This document shows, piece after piece, positions 1 to 10,473 of a DNA stretch of 64,000 nt; position 1 is the stretch's first letter, and each line of letters begins with the position of its first letter. The position numbers and the translations under genes are program-made. A model generated the notes under the pieces. That model ran no database searches. It saw only the letters and a program-made list of their open reading frames with translations, and had not been told where the DNA came from. The DNA lies in contig NC_087110.1 in the NCBI RefSeq assembly GCF_963855985.1, positions 2,781,001-2,845,000 of the forward strand, given 5' to 3'. This DNA is from Ostrinia nubilalis. Taxonomy: Eukaryota; Arthropoda; Insecta; Lepidoptera; Crambidae.

Positions 1-106
1 CCTGACTTTGACAGAAACTTTGACGATAACCGGTGCTTTTTGCATGGATTTTGACAGATTTTTGACGTTTGACAAAGTTAAAGTAAGATGGTGCAATCCA
101 ACCTTA
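1..106. repeat. MITE end, TGCACCA family (cut by window start)
   Basis: This segment has the same building blocks as 14835-14956: ACTTTGACA motifs, ACCGGTGCTTTTTGCATGGA and an end TAAGATGGTGCAA. It is the same short inverted-repeat family in the opposite orientation, cut by the window edge. No coding content is seen. Confidence 0.55.
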
Positions 107-362
107 GAGTTGACATTAATTATTGTCCTTTTTCTGTAATTGTGATAAATGTCGCACGAATTTCTATTATTAGGAAATCGAGGTAATCTCTAGTTAGTAG
201 CCTTGCTGTTTACGTAGTTTCAGATCTATTTGGCACTGTCACTCATGCTGTTATCTCGCCTTGTGTGAGAGAGGTGGAAACTGAGATGGACAAGACTTTA
301 TGGATAAAGTTGTTGAGAATAGTCATTTGATTTTCATTTATTTTTGTTGGAAATAGAGGCTT

Positions 363-470
363 CATCATCATCATAATTTCAGCCACAGGTTGTCCACTGC
401 TGAACATAGGCCTCCCCCAAATCAATGACTTCCACATCGCACGGTTGGTAGCGGCCTGCCTTTATCAGGT
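363..470 (-). repeat. RTE-type LINE 3' end, 5'-truncated
   Basis: Read on the minus strand this encodes the end of the RTE-clade endonuclease/reverse transcriptase protein (WKSLIWGRPMFSSGQPVAEI) followed by GATGATGATGAT. The DNA motif TCCACTGCTGAACATAGGCC recurs at 2221 and 26290. Only the last 100 or so bases of the element are present, as expected for a truncated LINE insertion. Confidence 0.75.
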
Positions 471-565
471 TGTCGGTTCATCTTATGAGTGAACGTTAGA
501 TATAGATAGAGGCTTAGAAAGACGCAAATTGCACACAAAAGTAGTGCAGTAACATTGTGCTAGAT

Positions 566-801
566 CAGTCTTTCCCAAAGTGGGCGATAACGCCCCCTTG
601 TGGGCGCTGCAGGCTTAAAGGGGGGCGGTAAGAGACCCAGAAAAAAAATCGGGACGTTGTGTAGAGGCTTGGGAGGCGTCGTCTACTAGGAGGACTCTTA
701 GACATCGACTGAGCTCGACTCTTGACTACAAAAATGGGGGGCGCTAAAAAATAATTTATTCTCAAAGTGGGCAGTAGACTAAATAAGTTTGGGAACCACT
801 G
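566..801. mobile_element. hAT-like MITE with 8-bp target duplication
   Basis: The ends CAGTCTTTCCCAAAGTG and TTTGGGAACCACTG are imperfect inverted repeats of the CAGTG-TTCCCAAA type. They are flanked on both sides by TGCTAGAT (558-565 and 802-809). An 8-base duplication with CA..TG ends is the signature of the hAT superfamily. The 236-base body has GGGGGCG-rich subterminal blocks and no transposase, so the element is non-autonomous. Confidence 0.85.
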
Positions 802-1133
802 TGCTAGATACTCGTACCTCTCCGTTTTACTGGCATAATATGTATCGGTTCAAAGATCTATTTTTAAAGTAGGTAATTTAATTTGTAAAACGTATCATGA
901 CATGACATTTCACTCTCCATTTAAGATGCTGTATTGTTCGCTAACCGATGAAAGCTCTTAAGAACTCGCCCACGCAGTGTTAGACGTTTATTTATATCGC
1001 TAATGTCTTTACAAAGAGATAATAAAAGACGAATTATAATGCAATAAAATCCTCCATTTGCTTAGTAAATTAAAATCGTGTGGAGACTAAATGACCTGAT
1101 GATGATGGTGATTATGTCTAAGAAAATAATTAT
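802..1133. other. no recognisable feature
   Basis: AT-rich intron-like sequence after the hAT target duplication. No open frame, splice pair or repeat end could be supported. Confidence 0.4.
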
Positions 1134-1285
1134 GGAAGGGACTATTCCCACCTCTCGTTCCCACCACTGCAACTCCTGTGTAGCTAGGATCTACAGATTG
1201 ACCGCCATAAAAACCCAACCAATGAAGGTCAAGTTTGTCCTGGGGGAAAGTTAAACTGTCTTTGGACCCGCAACGAAATTAATCA
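1134..1285 (+). repeat. dispersed repeat, paired with 44692-44842
   Basis: About 150 bases from GGAAGGGACTATTCCCACCT to the CCGCAACGAAATTAA end match 44692-44842 in reverse complement with modest divergence. The shared text includes GTTGGGTTTTTATKGCGGTC when read in the minus sense. No terminal repeats or coding frame were recognised, so the class is unknown. Confidence 0.7.
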
Positions 1286-1329
1286 GAGGATCAGAAGGAA
1301 AAAAGGAAGAATATAATATGGAAGGCAAC

Positions 1330-1495
1330 AATACGGTGCTAGTGGTGGTACATCCACCAGGTGGGCCGACGACCTCATAAAGGTAGCAGGAAGGCGTTGG
1401 ATGTAGGCCGCTACCAATCGGCCGTTGTGGAAATCATTGGGGGAGGCCTATGTTCAGTTGTGGACGTCCTATGGCTGAAATGATGATGATGAAAA
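1330..1495 (+). repeat. RTE-type LINE 3' end, 5'-truncated
   Basis: Plus-strand copy of the RTE C-terminal region: it starts in the segment coding for the RWTDDLVKVAG-like motif (GTGGGCCGACGACCTCATAA), continues through GGGGGAGGCCTATGTTCAG, and ends GATGATGATG. Frames are broken. Confidence 0.75.
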
Positions 1496-1591
1496 CAAGG
1501 TAAAGAGAAGGTGACTGATAATATCAATCTGGATTCTGGCCAAGTTAGGGGAAAGAAGAATCATGTTAAAAAAATGTCTTAGGTATTTTAC

Positions 1592-1808
1592 ACTAGCTTT
1601 CCGCCCGCGCGTGGAATTTTGTCTGTCACAGAAAAACTTTACCGCGCGCGTCCCTGTTTCAAAAACCGGGATAAAAACTATCCTATGTCCTTTCCCGGGA
1701 CTCAAACTATCTCTATACCAAATTTCATCAAAATCGGGTCAGTGGTTTAAGCGTGAAAGTGAGACAGACAGACAGAGTTACTTTCGCACTTATAATATTA
1801 GTATAGAT
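1592..1808 (+). repeat. CTAGC...TTATAATATTAGTATAGAT cassette
   Basis: A short interspersed lepidopteran cassette: CTAGCTTTCCGCCCGCG at the left, then TTTTGTCTGTCACAG, AACCGGGATAAAAACTATCC, a GACAGACAGA microsatellite, and TTATAATATTAGTATAGAT at the right. At least ten related copies lie in this window in both orientations. It has no long open frame and no obvious terminal inverted repeats, so its mobilising machinery is not evident. Confidence 0.75.
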
Positions 1809-2200
1809 AGCACTAATACAAGTATCTTGTCTCATACTAAACAAAGTTTGGAAAGAGCAGAATATCAAGCTAAGCACTATAGCACCTTAATCAGTTGTAA
1901 TAAGTGCGATTTTACAACAAAATAAACGTACATTTTGATATTTAGTTTCTACTCCCAAGTTCTCAGCAGCGCTCAAGTTTTTATTCCATCGCAGTATCAA
2001 ATTAAAGTAAATCCTTCGCGCTACCTTAAAATGAAAACGAATACCTGGAAATGAACTTTACTCTCCTCATCTAAAGTCGAATTTGTTTTGCAATTTACAG
2101 GTAATAATGTCGACTGTGCCTTCAGTCTCTGAGGGCTCGTTGCGACTGCAATCCAGTAATGCAGTATCCTGCAAACTGTACCGTCACGTGAACAAACATT
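1809..2200. other. no recognisable feature
   Basis: AT-rich unannotated sequence between a cassette and an RTE end. Nothing could be supported. Confidence 0.35.
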
Positions 2201-2360
2201 TATCATCATTATCTCAGCCATAGGACGTCCACTGCTGAACATAGGCTTCCAATGCTTTCCATGTTGCCCGGTTGGTAGCGACTTGCGTCCAGCGTGGAAC
2301 TTCCACCCACAAGGTGGACCGACGACATCATAAGGGTAGCATGAAGGCGCTGAACACACG
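2201..2360 (-). repeat. RTE-type LINE 3' end, 5'-truncated
   Basis: On the minus strand it encodes a broken RTE C-terminus. The diagnostic plus-strand text is CATAGGACGTCCACTGCTGA followed by AACATAGGC and TGTTGCCCGGTTGGTAGCG, with AAGGTGGACCGACGACATCA further right. Confidence 0.75.
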
Positions 2361-2439
2361 TGTGTTGAAATTCGAATTATAAATTCGAACGGATCGGTTT
2401 TTTCCGGATACTGCAAACGGGATGTTCGTGTGAACATTA

Positions 2440-3046
2440 ATATCAAAGCACGTATATGTACTCTAAACGGGATCCTGCAAAAAATAGTTCCTGCAAAAAT
2501 TTTACGTCTCCGTGGGGACAAGCCCCGACTTCAATACAAATATACAATTCAATACGACTATCCACGGAAGACCAGCGTCGTCGTGTCCCTTTTTTTAACG
2601 TCGGGAAATGCTTTGTGCATACCCCTTGGACCATGGGGACGGCCAGTGGGTTATGTGGGACTCTCCCCGCCTGCTCATTAAAGGCGGGGTCTACCCATTA
2701 AAACCCTACGGTGTCCACTAGAGCCCAAATAAACGGAGCCGCGAGTTATTGTCCTAGTTTGGACATTCGTCCTCAACTCCGCCACAGGCTAGGGGCTCGA
2801 TCGGTTTTGAGGGAACCCCCAATCCTCCTCCAGGTGTTTTTATAGAGGTTTTCTCCTCGTGCTGCTGGAAGGTACAACAGGAGGACCTCCGGCCCGCCGT
2901 AGCGGGTTAGCATCATGGTGTTCCTTGCGACACCTCGGCATGATGCTGAGTGTATACCGTTTCGGTGACACGCACATTACTTTATTTAGTTTTAGTTTTG
3001 TTTCTTTTTCTTGTTGTTGTTTTTTGTCGCTGAATAAATAAATAAA
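2440..3046 (+). repeat. retroposon-like 3' region ending in AAATAAATAAATAAAA
   Basis: A GC-richer block (GGACTCTCCCCGCCTGCTCA, GGAACCCCCAATCCTCCTCC) runs into a T-rich stretch and ends GCTGAATAAATAAATAAAAA. The tail looks like the 3' end of a LINE or SINE. Short open frames inside resemble no family I know. The 5' boundary is a guess. Confidence 0.4.
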
Positions 3047-3719
3047 AATTCTTTATTTCAGACATTTTAAGTCCATATGTGGGTACGTACTTATAAAATG
3101 GGGGTGGATAAGGCCCCGTGATCAGTTTCTGCACGCACCCTGGTAATAAGCGATACAGATTTTTTGCGTACCTATTAGTGCATAAAACATTTCATTTTTG
3201 TTTTCAAAAACATACATAGTTTTTAAAAAACAACGTTAAAAATGTGCATGTAATGCAAACAGCGTGCATACGTGCGCGCGCGACCATTAAAATGCATGAA
3301 GCGACCTCTGGCGGTCAAAGATAAACAAATTGTAATACAACAGTTGGATGGCTTGGTTTTGTACCTACGAACTCTGACTTTCAACTATTGCTCGCAGAAG
3401 TGAAAACTTTTTAGTTAACATCTTAGATCTGCAAACTGAAACTTTAAGCAATACCTATTTCATGCACAAATATTTTTTTATGGAAATACTAAGTTCAAAA
3501 TCTGGCAGGGAAATTGATAGGTAGGTAGGTACTTAGGATTAGCTATAACTCAAACCAGTTCCAAAACAGCTAAATGGTAAAATATAAATTATTAACCCAA
3601 CCCTTTTTACGACTTTTATAAGCCGCAATTTATGTAGAAGTTTAGTAGAGCCTCAGGTGGTACTCTTTAAGAGGTTAGGTGTTCGATTCTCAGGTGTGAA
3701 ATCACCTTTATTCTTAACT
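3047..3719. other. unannotated, with a weak tRNA-like B-box
   Basis: Mostly AT-rich. At about 3686 the text GGTGTTCGATTCTCAGG resembles a polymerase III B-box and may be a decayed tRNA-derived SINE head. No matching A-box or tail was seen, so no SINE is called. Confidence 0.3.
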
Positions 3720-3957
3720 AACTTTCCGCCCGCGGCTTCGCCCGCGTGGAATTTTGTCTGTCACAGAAAAACTTTATCGCGCGCGTCCCTGTTTCAAAAA
3801 CCGGGATAAAAACTATCCTATGTTCTTTCCCGGGACTCAAACTATCTCTATGCCAAATTTCATCAAAATCGGTTGCGAGGTTTAAGCGGGAAAGCGTAAC
3901 AGACAGACAGACAGACAGACAGACAGAGTTACTTTCGCATTTATAATATTAGTTGGG
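3720..3957 (+). repeat. CTAGC-type cassette with (GACA)n
   Basis: A well-preserved copy of the cassette at 1592, including GCTTCGCCCGCGTGGAATTT, GGGATAAAAACTATCC and ATTTATAATATTAGT. It has an expanded ACAG tetranucleotide run at about 3900-3928. The left end reads AACTTTCCGCC rather than CTAGCTTTCC. Confidence 0.75.
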
Positions 3958-4131
3958 ATACAAAGGTAAAGGTGTAAAAGCAAACAAGGATGTGCTTTGT
4001 TTAGACCAAATTCTCCATTTGCCTCAGGTCACTGAGGATCGTCCTACAGGTAAAATATGACCAGATGAATCAACATGATTACCATTCATCGAGTCTAACA
4101 CTAGTCTTGTCAGTCGTTACAACCCCACATA

Positions 4132-4318
4132 ATCTATATCTACATATAAAAGCGAACGGTCACTGACTGATTGACTGATTGACTCACTCAGAAACTACAA
4201 GTGCTAGGAGTCTCAAATTTTGCATAGGGTTTCCTTTTAGAACGTAGGTGTTCACTAAGACAGGATTTTGCAAAATTCAACCCGAAGGGGGTAAAACGGG
4301 GTCCACGCGTACGAAGTT
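4132..4318 (-). repeat. cassette variant (GGATCCACGCGTACGAAGT family), inverted
   Basis: Runs from AATCTATATCTACATATAAA through GACTGATTGACTGATTGAC and CTCCTAGCACTTGTAG-type text to GGGTAAAACGGGGTCCACGC. It is the second cassette family, also at 18638, 45768 and 59050. CGCTAGTAGCGG at about 4391 may be a separated fragment of its end. Confidence 0.65.
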
Positions 4319-5346
4319 TGTTTGTAAGTCTGTAACCTGTAATCATGGTGTAAATGTGTGAAAATAAATAAATAGAAAGTCGTGGCCAGCCGCTAGTAGC
4401 GGATAAATGAGCCAATTTGTTTAAAATCCAAAATTAGCGCCACATTCAGTCCTTACCTTTTACACACTCCAATCTAACTTTACTAGGTCCGATGTCTTCA
4501 CCTCGAACTCGCTGTAAAAATGCACATACACAAACGCATTCACCCCTAGTTTGCATGTCATACTCATTAAAATGTATGAGACGCGTTGAAAGTGGAGAGA
4601 GTTTTGTTTGGAGTTCTCGGGGTAAGTTTCTACCTTACAAGTTTTGACTTCAAAGGTTTGAGACTTCTTCGACTTGCATTTTCAAGCTTATAATTATAAT
4701 GCACATTTTGGTTTGTATTTTAATTTGAAACTGCGCCTGGAAATTTTTATTTAAATGAAATAATAAATAAACCAAATTAAAAAAGTAGAAGATATTTTTT
4801 CATTTTCCCAGTAAGAGGTAAAGGTTTTCTCCAAAGATTTCCATAGTGACCAGTCTTGAGCTTTTCGCAACCTGTCATCAATCCACTGAGTTTAAGGCCT
4901 TCCTGCATTTTGTCTACCGGCTTATACAATAACAGAATGCAATAGGTTTAATGTTTTCGTTAATTATGACTTGACAATCTTGTTTAGGTAGTTCATAATA
5001 CAACTAGCTTTTTAAGCAAAAACCTTACATTAGATACTCTGTAATATGAGTGTTTTTTATCTATGCCATATTTTTGAAACCATTGCATAAATAAACAACG
5101 TATGTAAACCTATCGTATTTAAATCAACTGGCCTGAATGCGCGATTCTCTCTGTGCAATATATTTTTTCAGTTGGCTAAAAAAAGACTCACAGAACTAGT
5201 ATTTCAAATATCAAACGATGACGATTCAAAATTCAACGCCTTTTTAAAAAAGCTTTTACTTTTGTTTGATCCAACTGTCAGTTCTGCTGCTATTTATTCT
5301 TTGACACAGCTTTTTTATTACATAGTTTCATTTTTTATGACGTATA
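4319..5346. other. no recognisable feature
   Basis: AT-rich, with only short chance frames. No repeat ends, exons or RNA genes were supported. Confidence 0.35.
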
Positions 5347-5613
5347 TAGGGTGTTAGGTAAATGGGTATATGAGCCGACACTAGCCCATGTTAACATGGG
5401 CATATAAATGGTATGGTGAAGTCAGAAAATTGATAATATATTCATTTTAATTATTTTAATTTTCATACAAATCGGATTTAATAAAATTTATTTTGTAAGA
5501 AAATTAAAAAAATTAAAATGATGATATCAAATTTCTGACTTCACCATACCATTTATATGCCCATGTTAACATGGGCTAGTGTCGGCTCATATACCCATTT
5601 ACCTAACACCGTG
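5347..5613. mobile_element. mariner-type palindromic MITE, TA-flanked
   Basis: Near-perfect inverted arms of roughly 95-100 bases start AGGGTGTTAGGTAAATGGGT and include CCCATGTTAACATGGGCAT. They fold around a short AT-rich centre. Flanks are TA on both sides, and a sister copy lies at 46289-46554. Length, TA target and CAGGGTGT ends fit the Tc1/mariner superfamily. No coding sequence remains. The first base of the usual CAGGG end is changed to T. Confidence 0.85.
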
Positions 5614-5678
5614 TATAGGTTTACGATCGTCACAAAATGATTTTTGTGTGACTGTTTAAATATGCAAGTTGATTAATT

Positions 5679-5820
5679 AAGGGCTGATTTTTCAATCGTC
5701 TGATAACTTTCAACTGAAGAAGAAGTTTGGCACATTGACAGTTTTAGTATGGGAAATATGTCAAAATGACAAGGTTATTCTTGAGTTAAAAGTTATCCGA
5801 CGATTGAAAAATCAGCCCTT
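5679..5820. mobile_element. small MITE with AAGGGCTGATTTTTCAATCG ends
   Basis: Inverted ends AAGGGCTGATTTTTCAATCG and CGATTGAAAAATCAGCCCTT continue inward as TAACTTTYAACTGA/TTGAGTTAAAAGTTA. The flanks allow a TA target duplication. Related copies are at 15965-16105 and, more distantly, 25409-25550. The superfamily is uncertain. Confidence 0.8.
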
Positions 5821-6109
5821 ACATGATTAAAATATGTATAATATTATTCATTTATTTACACACCCACATTTAATTTTACTATTACACAGGCTAACCCAAT
5901 ATAATGGTAATAATTTAAAATGAAATAGGTATGATAATTTTTGTCTGAGTTACCTGAAAAATGTTTCTCTTATTTATTCAAACATTCTTTCATTTGCTTT
6001 GAGATTATAATCTTGAGAATATCAACTGAAAACACATTTTTTTCTTTTCTATCTGCTTATGCTAAACGGCTATGTTCTAAATCTTCCTTTTTCCATTAAA
6101 AGCGCTAGG

Positions 6110-7130
6110 GTGCTTGTATCGCCAATATTTGAACAGCGACTGAGACCGCGTCGTTTGCTGTCAGTTCTGTACTGTTTACTCTTTGGCAAAGCCTTGCCAC
6201 AAAGCTTGCGGGTGCTTCTTGTAACCCTGTATTCCGGATACATGGATGGATTTTTGTTACTCTTTGACGCAAAACTACTGAACAGATTTTGATGAAAATT
6301 TACAGTTATCGTGTTTTTATTCAAAAGTATAGGTGATTTATGGTAATATCAAGTTAATTAGCCAAAGTATGAAGTGAGTCAGTCTTTCTGTGACAAACTG
6401 AATTTCGCGGACCAAGCCGGGGGCCTAAGCTAAGCTTTAGCCAATACTTTAACTAGCATTCGGCCCAAATTCCAGCAAACTGGAGAGGAGAGGAGATGTA
6501 TTTGAATAGGCAACACCTCTACGCTCAGCTTTGGTTTAGAAATCTGATCAGTTATTCAAACAGTCATGCCATTTGGTTTTGGTGGAAAGCAACGCTAAGA
6601 CTTGTCACCAACGCCGCGGGTATAAGCTAGTTACCATTCCTGAACTCGATTTGTTTAACTCGAAGCCAAATCTCTTTAGGGACACATTGGCTAAATCTTG
6701 GTTCGACGGTTCATCAGCTGTTTAATGTAGGTATAGATCTTAATTTAAAAATAACTCTCTCATGTAAGCGAATTGGCTTTTGTTGTTTAATTGTATTGCT
6801 ACACATATGCGAAAACATGTAAATGGTGTATAGTTTCTTAAGCAGTGGTTATTAATCTGTTATTGTTTCACTGTATGTTTTCCAAACAAAATAAAATAAA
6901 TAAATGAATAAAATAAATAATAGTCTTTGAATAAGCGACTGAAACTCAAACAAAATATGTCCACCCTCTCCGTTTTGGTGGTAACCAGCCCTAAGACTGT
7001 TGTCGCCAAGCCGTGGGTAAAAACTGGTCTTTGACTAGCGACTGAGACTTGTTTGCTCGGGCTGTCAGTTCTGTGTTATTTACTCTTTGCCAAAGCCCGC
7101 ACTTCGCACACTTGCCGGATCTACTGCGTC
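6110..7130. repeat. diverged direct duplications
   Basis: The segment at about 6129-6215 (GCGACTGAGACCGCG, GCTGTCAGTTCTGTACTGTT, ACTCTTTGGCAAAGCC) matches 7033-7125 (GCGACTGAGACTTG, GCTGTCAGTTCTGTGTTATT, ACTCTTTGCCAAAGCC). A second pair, TTTGGTGGAAAGCAACGCTA at about 6568 and TTTTGGTGGTAACCAGCCCT at about 6973, keeps the same order. An old repeat family is inserted or duplicated here. The 126-residue frame at 7049-7429 falls partly within it and has no recognisable domain. Confidence 0.5.
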
Positions 7131-7437
7131 TTGCAATAAAATATAATGCATCTTTTAAAGTGGCTGCTTCTGTGTGGAGCTTTGGAAAGCTTATAAGTTG
7201 TACTGGCTTTTGGACAGGGCTTTGTTGGTTCTGTGATAATGTGGCATGGACTGTTTGGGTACTGGACTGCAATACGGTCGCGTATTCTACTAAAAGCAAA
7301 TGTATTCTTTTAAATTTTATTAATATCACCAATTCTCATAGAGATTTTTATAAAATTTTCTTTAAATACATATTGCTGAGTTTTGTGGAATTGTTAAACG
7401 TAAAATTATTAGTTACCTACTCATGTTAGAAATTTTA

Positions 7438-7520
7438 AACATTGTGAAGAGCAGCCTTATCCTAGGACAAGTTTTGAAAAACTTAAATGGATAAGGCTAA
7501 TTTGTAATCACAATGTAACA
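7438..7520. repeat. small inverted repeat
   Basis: ACATTGTGA and GCCTTATCC on the left are mirrored by GGATAAGGC and TCACAATGT on the right, about 40 bases apart. This could be a decayed MITE or an RNA hairpin. Confidence 0.5.
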
Positions 7521-8016
7521 TGTGTTTCATAATAAAATATTTGTATTTGTAAGTACCTACATAAAATGTTATCTTAGTTTGGTGATAAAAATTGGCGTGA
7601 GCTAGGTATTACTTACATTATAAGGTAAAATGAAATACTCGTTTCACATGTTGATAACTTAATAAATTATCTTAAACTTCTCCCCTTTTTAATCCTCAAT
7701 TGTGTATAAGCTAATCCTGGTCTTCCTAATATAAATAAATAAATAAGCGCTTTACGAGTATAAATGTCTATTTGTAGAAAATAAATTATGACCTTTATGA
7801 CTTTTATGCTGTCTGGTAGAGATCGCTCCTTAGCAATAAACAATAATTGTACCTTTTCTATTTGTGTGTCAGTTATGTAAGGGTATCTATTTAAAATTTT
7901 ATTACACAAAATTGTATACAAAGTGTACTTACTCAATTAAGCAATCTTTATACGTATCTATCTATATCATTAGATAAGATTAATTAAGCCCTACAACCCG
8001 AGTCTTTAATTACACC
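7521..8016. other. no recognisable feature
   Basis: AT-rich sequence with a TAAATAAATAAATAA run near 7730. No gene or repeat end was identified. Confidence 0.35.
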
Positions 8017-8240
8017 AAAGCCCATTGAGACAAACCAAACAAGATCCAAAGCATCATTACCCTTCTAATCAGCAAGCAGTCACTGAGCCGCTGTTGACAC
8101 GGCATAATGAGGTACTGTATAATGCACGTGGCGTGGCATTAAATATGGACATAGATGAGGCACGCCAAGAATTGAGGCAGAATAGAAACCCTGTATATGT
8201 AGGTAGAGAATAGCTTTTACATTTGGTAAGGGTTTTGAGA
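8017..8240 (+). repeat. tandem duplication unit 1, with a 62-codon frame
   Basis: Unit 1 carries a 62-codon frame at 8025-8213 including NEVLYNARGVALNMDIDEAR and ending VYVGRE. I do not recognise it; the charged helical C-terminus may come from a transposase. Unit 2 begins at about 8266 with the same AAACAAGATCCAAAGCATCA-like text, but its frame is broken. Unit 1 serves as an empty-site control for the insertion in unit 2. Confidence 0.6.
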
Positions 8241-8265
8241 ATTTAATTTGCTATTAAATACGATT

Positions 8266-9125
8266 AAGCAAACAAGATCCAAAACATAATTACCCTTCTT
8301 ATCAGCAAGCAGTCACTGAGCCGCTGTTGACACGGCATAATGAGCTACTGTATAATCACGGTAATACTATCATACAGTATTGTAACTTCATATAAACAGA
8401 CGGAACGCGAGCTTTCCTTCGAAATTCAAATCTCGGTGTGCGCTCGACGTGCAAAAGTCGGGGGTGTCGCGAATATGCCGCAGTAACGAACGGACGTCAG
8501 TGGCCTTGTGTTGAAAATGACTAAAGTGATTGAATTTGACTGACAGTCATTTACGGTCAAATTGGTCAAAAACTAGTCATTAACTGTAAAAAATTGTCAT
8601 TTTCAGTCAGTTTGATTTGAAATGAAAATTATGTTGTATAAAACCAGGTTTTTCCCACGACTTCGCTCGCCTGAAATTAAAGTAACAGGTCGTTATGATT
8701 AGTAAAGTTTCAAAATTATTTTATTAGCTTTTTTTAAATGAAATGTACTAAGCACAAAACAATACGCATTTTTATCCTATTCCATTCATAAAGTATTTTG
8801 TTTGTCTAATTAATAAAAAAAAATACAATCACAAAACTAGACAGAAATTCTAAGTAGGCAGATGTAATTAAAATGGGTACTGTAGGTGGGCAGCCCTATC
8901 GCATGTTGTCATACCGTGACGTATCGCGCGGCTGTTGACATTTATTTCAAAAATATGGCCGAGTTGGAATACTGTATAGATAGTATTACCGTGGTATAAT
9001 GCACGTGGCGTGGCATTAAATATGGACATAGATGAGGAGGGTGAAGAATAGACGCAGAATAGAAACCGAATTTATGTAGATAGAGAGCAGGTTTTACGTT
9101 TTGTAAGGGTTAAGAATTGAGAATT
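8266..9125 (+). repeat. tandem duplication unit 2, split by a transposon
   Basis: Matches unit 1 from CAAGATCCAAAACATAATTA through GCTACTGTATAAT (8356), then resumes at 8994 with GTATAATGCACGTGGCGTGG and continues to about 9125. Differences from unit 1 show that the duplication is not recent. Everything between is the insertion at 8357-8993. Confidence 0.75.
8357..8993. mobile_element. non-autonomous DNA transposon, CACGGTAATACT ends, 7-bp duplication
   Basis: The ends CACGGTAATACTATC and GATAGTATTACCGTG are perfect inverted repeats. Similarity continues inward as CATACAGTATTGTAACTTC versus the complement of GAGTTGGAATACTGTAT. GTATAAT flanks both sides (8350-8356 and 8994-9000), and unit 1 at 8017-8240 shows the site with one GTATAAT. 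The 637-base body has no transposase. A 7-base duplication does not point cleanly to one superfamily. Confidence 0.85.
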
Positions 9126-9194
9126 TTCGCGATGTTAATTTTGCTGCAAGCCGATCCAATGGGTTCGGCTACCAAGCAATACATTATGGCCTAC

Positions 9195-9350
9195 TAGCTT
9201 TTGACTGAGGCTTCGTCCGCGTGTGTTTCGATCTGTCACCGAAAGATTTTATCGCACGCGTTGTTCCCTTTTCTAAAACAGGGATAAAAATCTTTCCAGT
9301 GTTTTTCTCTGGGTTTCAAACTTCGTTATATCAAATATAAATCGGTTCTC
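9195..9350 (+). repeat. degenerate CTAGC-type cassette
   Basis: ACTAGCTTTTGACTGAGGCT, ATCGCACGCGTTGTTCC and AACAGGGATAAAAATC follow the cassette order but are strongly diverged, and the right end is not preserved. Confidence 0.55.
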
Positions 9351-10225
9351 TCACTCTTGCACTCTTAAACAGAGAGGTGTCATGTCAGTTTTATTTATTG
9401 AGTAATTAAATTGCTATCGAAATTTAATCCGTGGTAGCCAGGGATCAAATTTTTGAAGCTCATTTTTTCTTGGCGTCGGCTGCGACGAAAACATGGTTAA
9501 AATGGAACATATTGAAGGAGGTCTACTTATGTGATAAAGATGATAAAACTAAAACGTGGACATACTAGACATTCTTGAAGTTGAGTCCAATATGTGCAAG
9601 TTATTCCCAATCTTGAAGCCCAAGAGGTTCAATTTTCCCTAATCGATTTCCTAAACTATGTTGCTTATCCCGAATAGCTGAAATAGCTCGTTGCGAAGGC
9701 ACTACGTTATACAAAACGCCTGAAATACTTAAAGAGCTTGTATAGAGCGGCTTAATGTGGCTCATATGTTGCATAATATTAGCCAAGAATTAATCTTGGT
9801 TTAAATTTTTTCAAAAGTCGATTATTTAGACAATTTTATTCAGTCAATCCGTAACAAACCCATACTCAATACGTTATTATTACATCGGCACTTAGTAGCC
9901 ATGAAAATGTCTAACACACACAACATTCCATTAAACACATCAATACCTCGGCTTTATATTCGATTAACGTATGAAATATCGGGTGTTGCCAAAACATATA
10001 GCGAACGATATGTCAGTGTCAAACTGTAAGGACTCAAGAAAAATGTGGAGGAATCGCTATGAAATATGCCCGATATTTATCTCGGTTCTGTATCGAATTT
10101 TATGAGTCCACCTGGGTTTTCATATTTTTGGGGAGCCGTTGGAATATTTTATTTGGGATATTGAATGGATATGAAGGAAGTGAGCTCGATTATTTAAAAG
10201 ATGGTCGGATGTGTAAAGTAAGAGT
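9351..10225. other. no recognisable feature
   Basis: Unannotated AT-rich sequence. The 61- and 68-codon frames here have no codon or motif support. Confidence 0.35.
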
Positions 10226-10310
10226 TCACAGGGTACTTATACACGTCCCAAATACCACCACTTAAGGACAACATGAGCTAGTGCTGAGAAGTTATTGAGA
10301 AAGAAACTCA
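10226..10310 (-). repeat. jockey-like LINE 3'-UTR fragment
   Basis: TACACGTCCCAAATACCACC and GAGCTAGTGCTGAGAAG followed by AGAAAGAAACTCA are diverged versions of the 3' UTR of the LINE at 21023-21245, in the same orientation. Confidence 0.5.
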
Positions 10311-10457
10311 CGCCTGTATTCACAAACATTAACTATGAGGTCTCACAGTGCGTGTGGACAACAGGGTGACACATGAACCAATCACAGAGCTCTATTCAAC
10401 GCTGTGCTTCCCAATTTGCTGCTTCACTTAAGCAAGCATCGTTTGTGAATACGGGTA
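10311..10457. mobile_element. MITE, CCCGTATTCACAAACG family
   Basis: Full-length member with ends CCTGTATTCACAAACATT and CGTTTGTGAATACGGG. The interior includes ATGAGGTCTCACAGTGCG and AACCAATCACAGAGCTCTAT. The same family is at 13507-13730, 20926-21022 plus 24205-24242, and 61325-61470. It is non-coding. Confidence 0.8.
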
Positions 10458-10473
10458 TTAGTCTATACCTATA

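Noticed and set aside
7049..7429. 126-codon plus frame with hydrophobic stretches
   Set aside because: Its 5' part overlaps a diverged duplicated repeat, there is no recognisable family, and an opposite-strand frame overlaps it.
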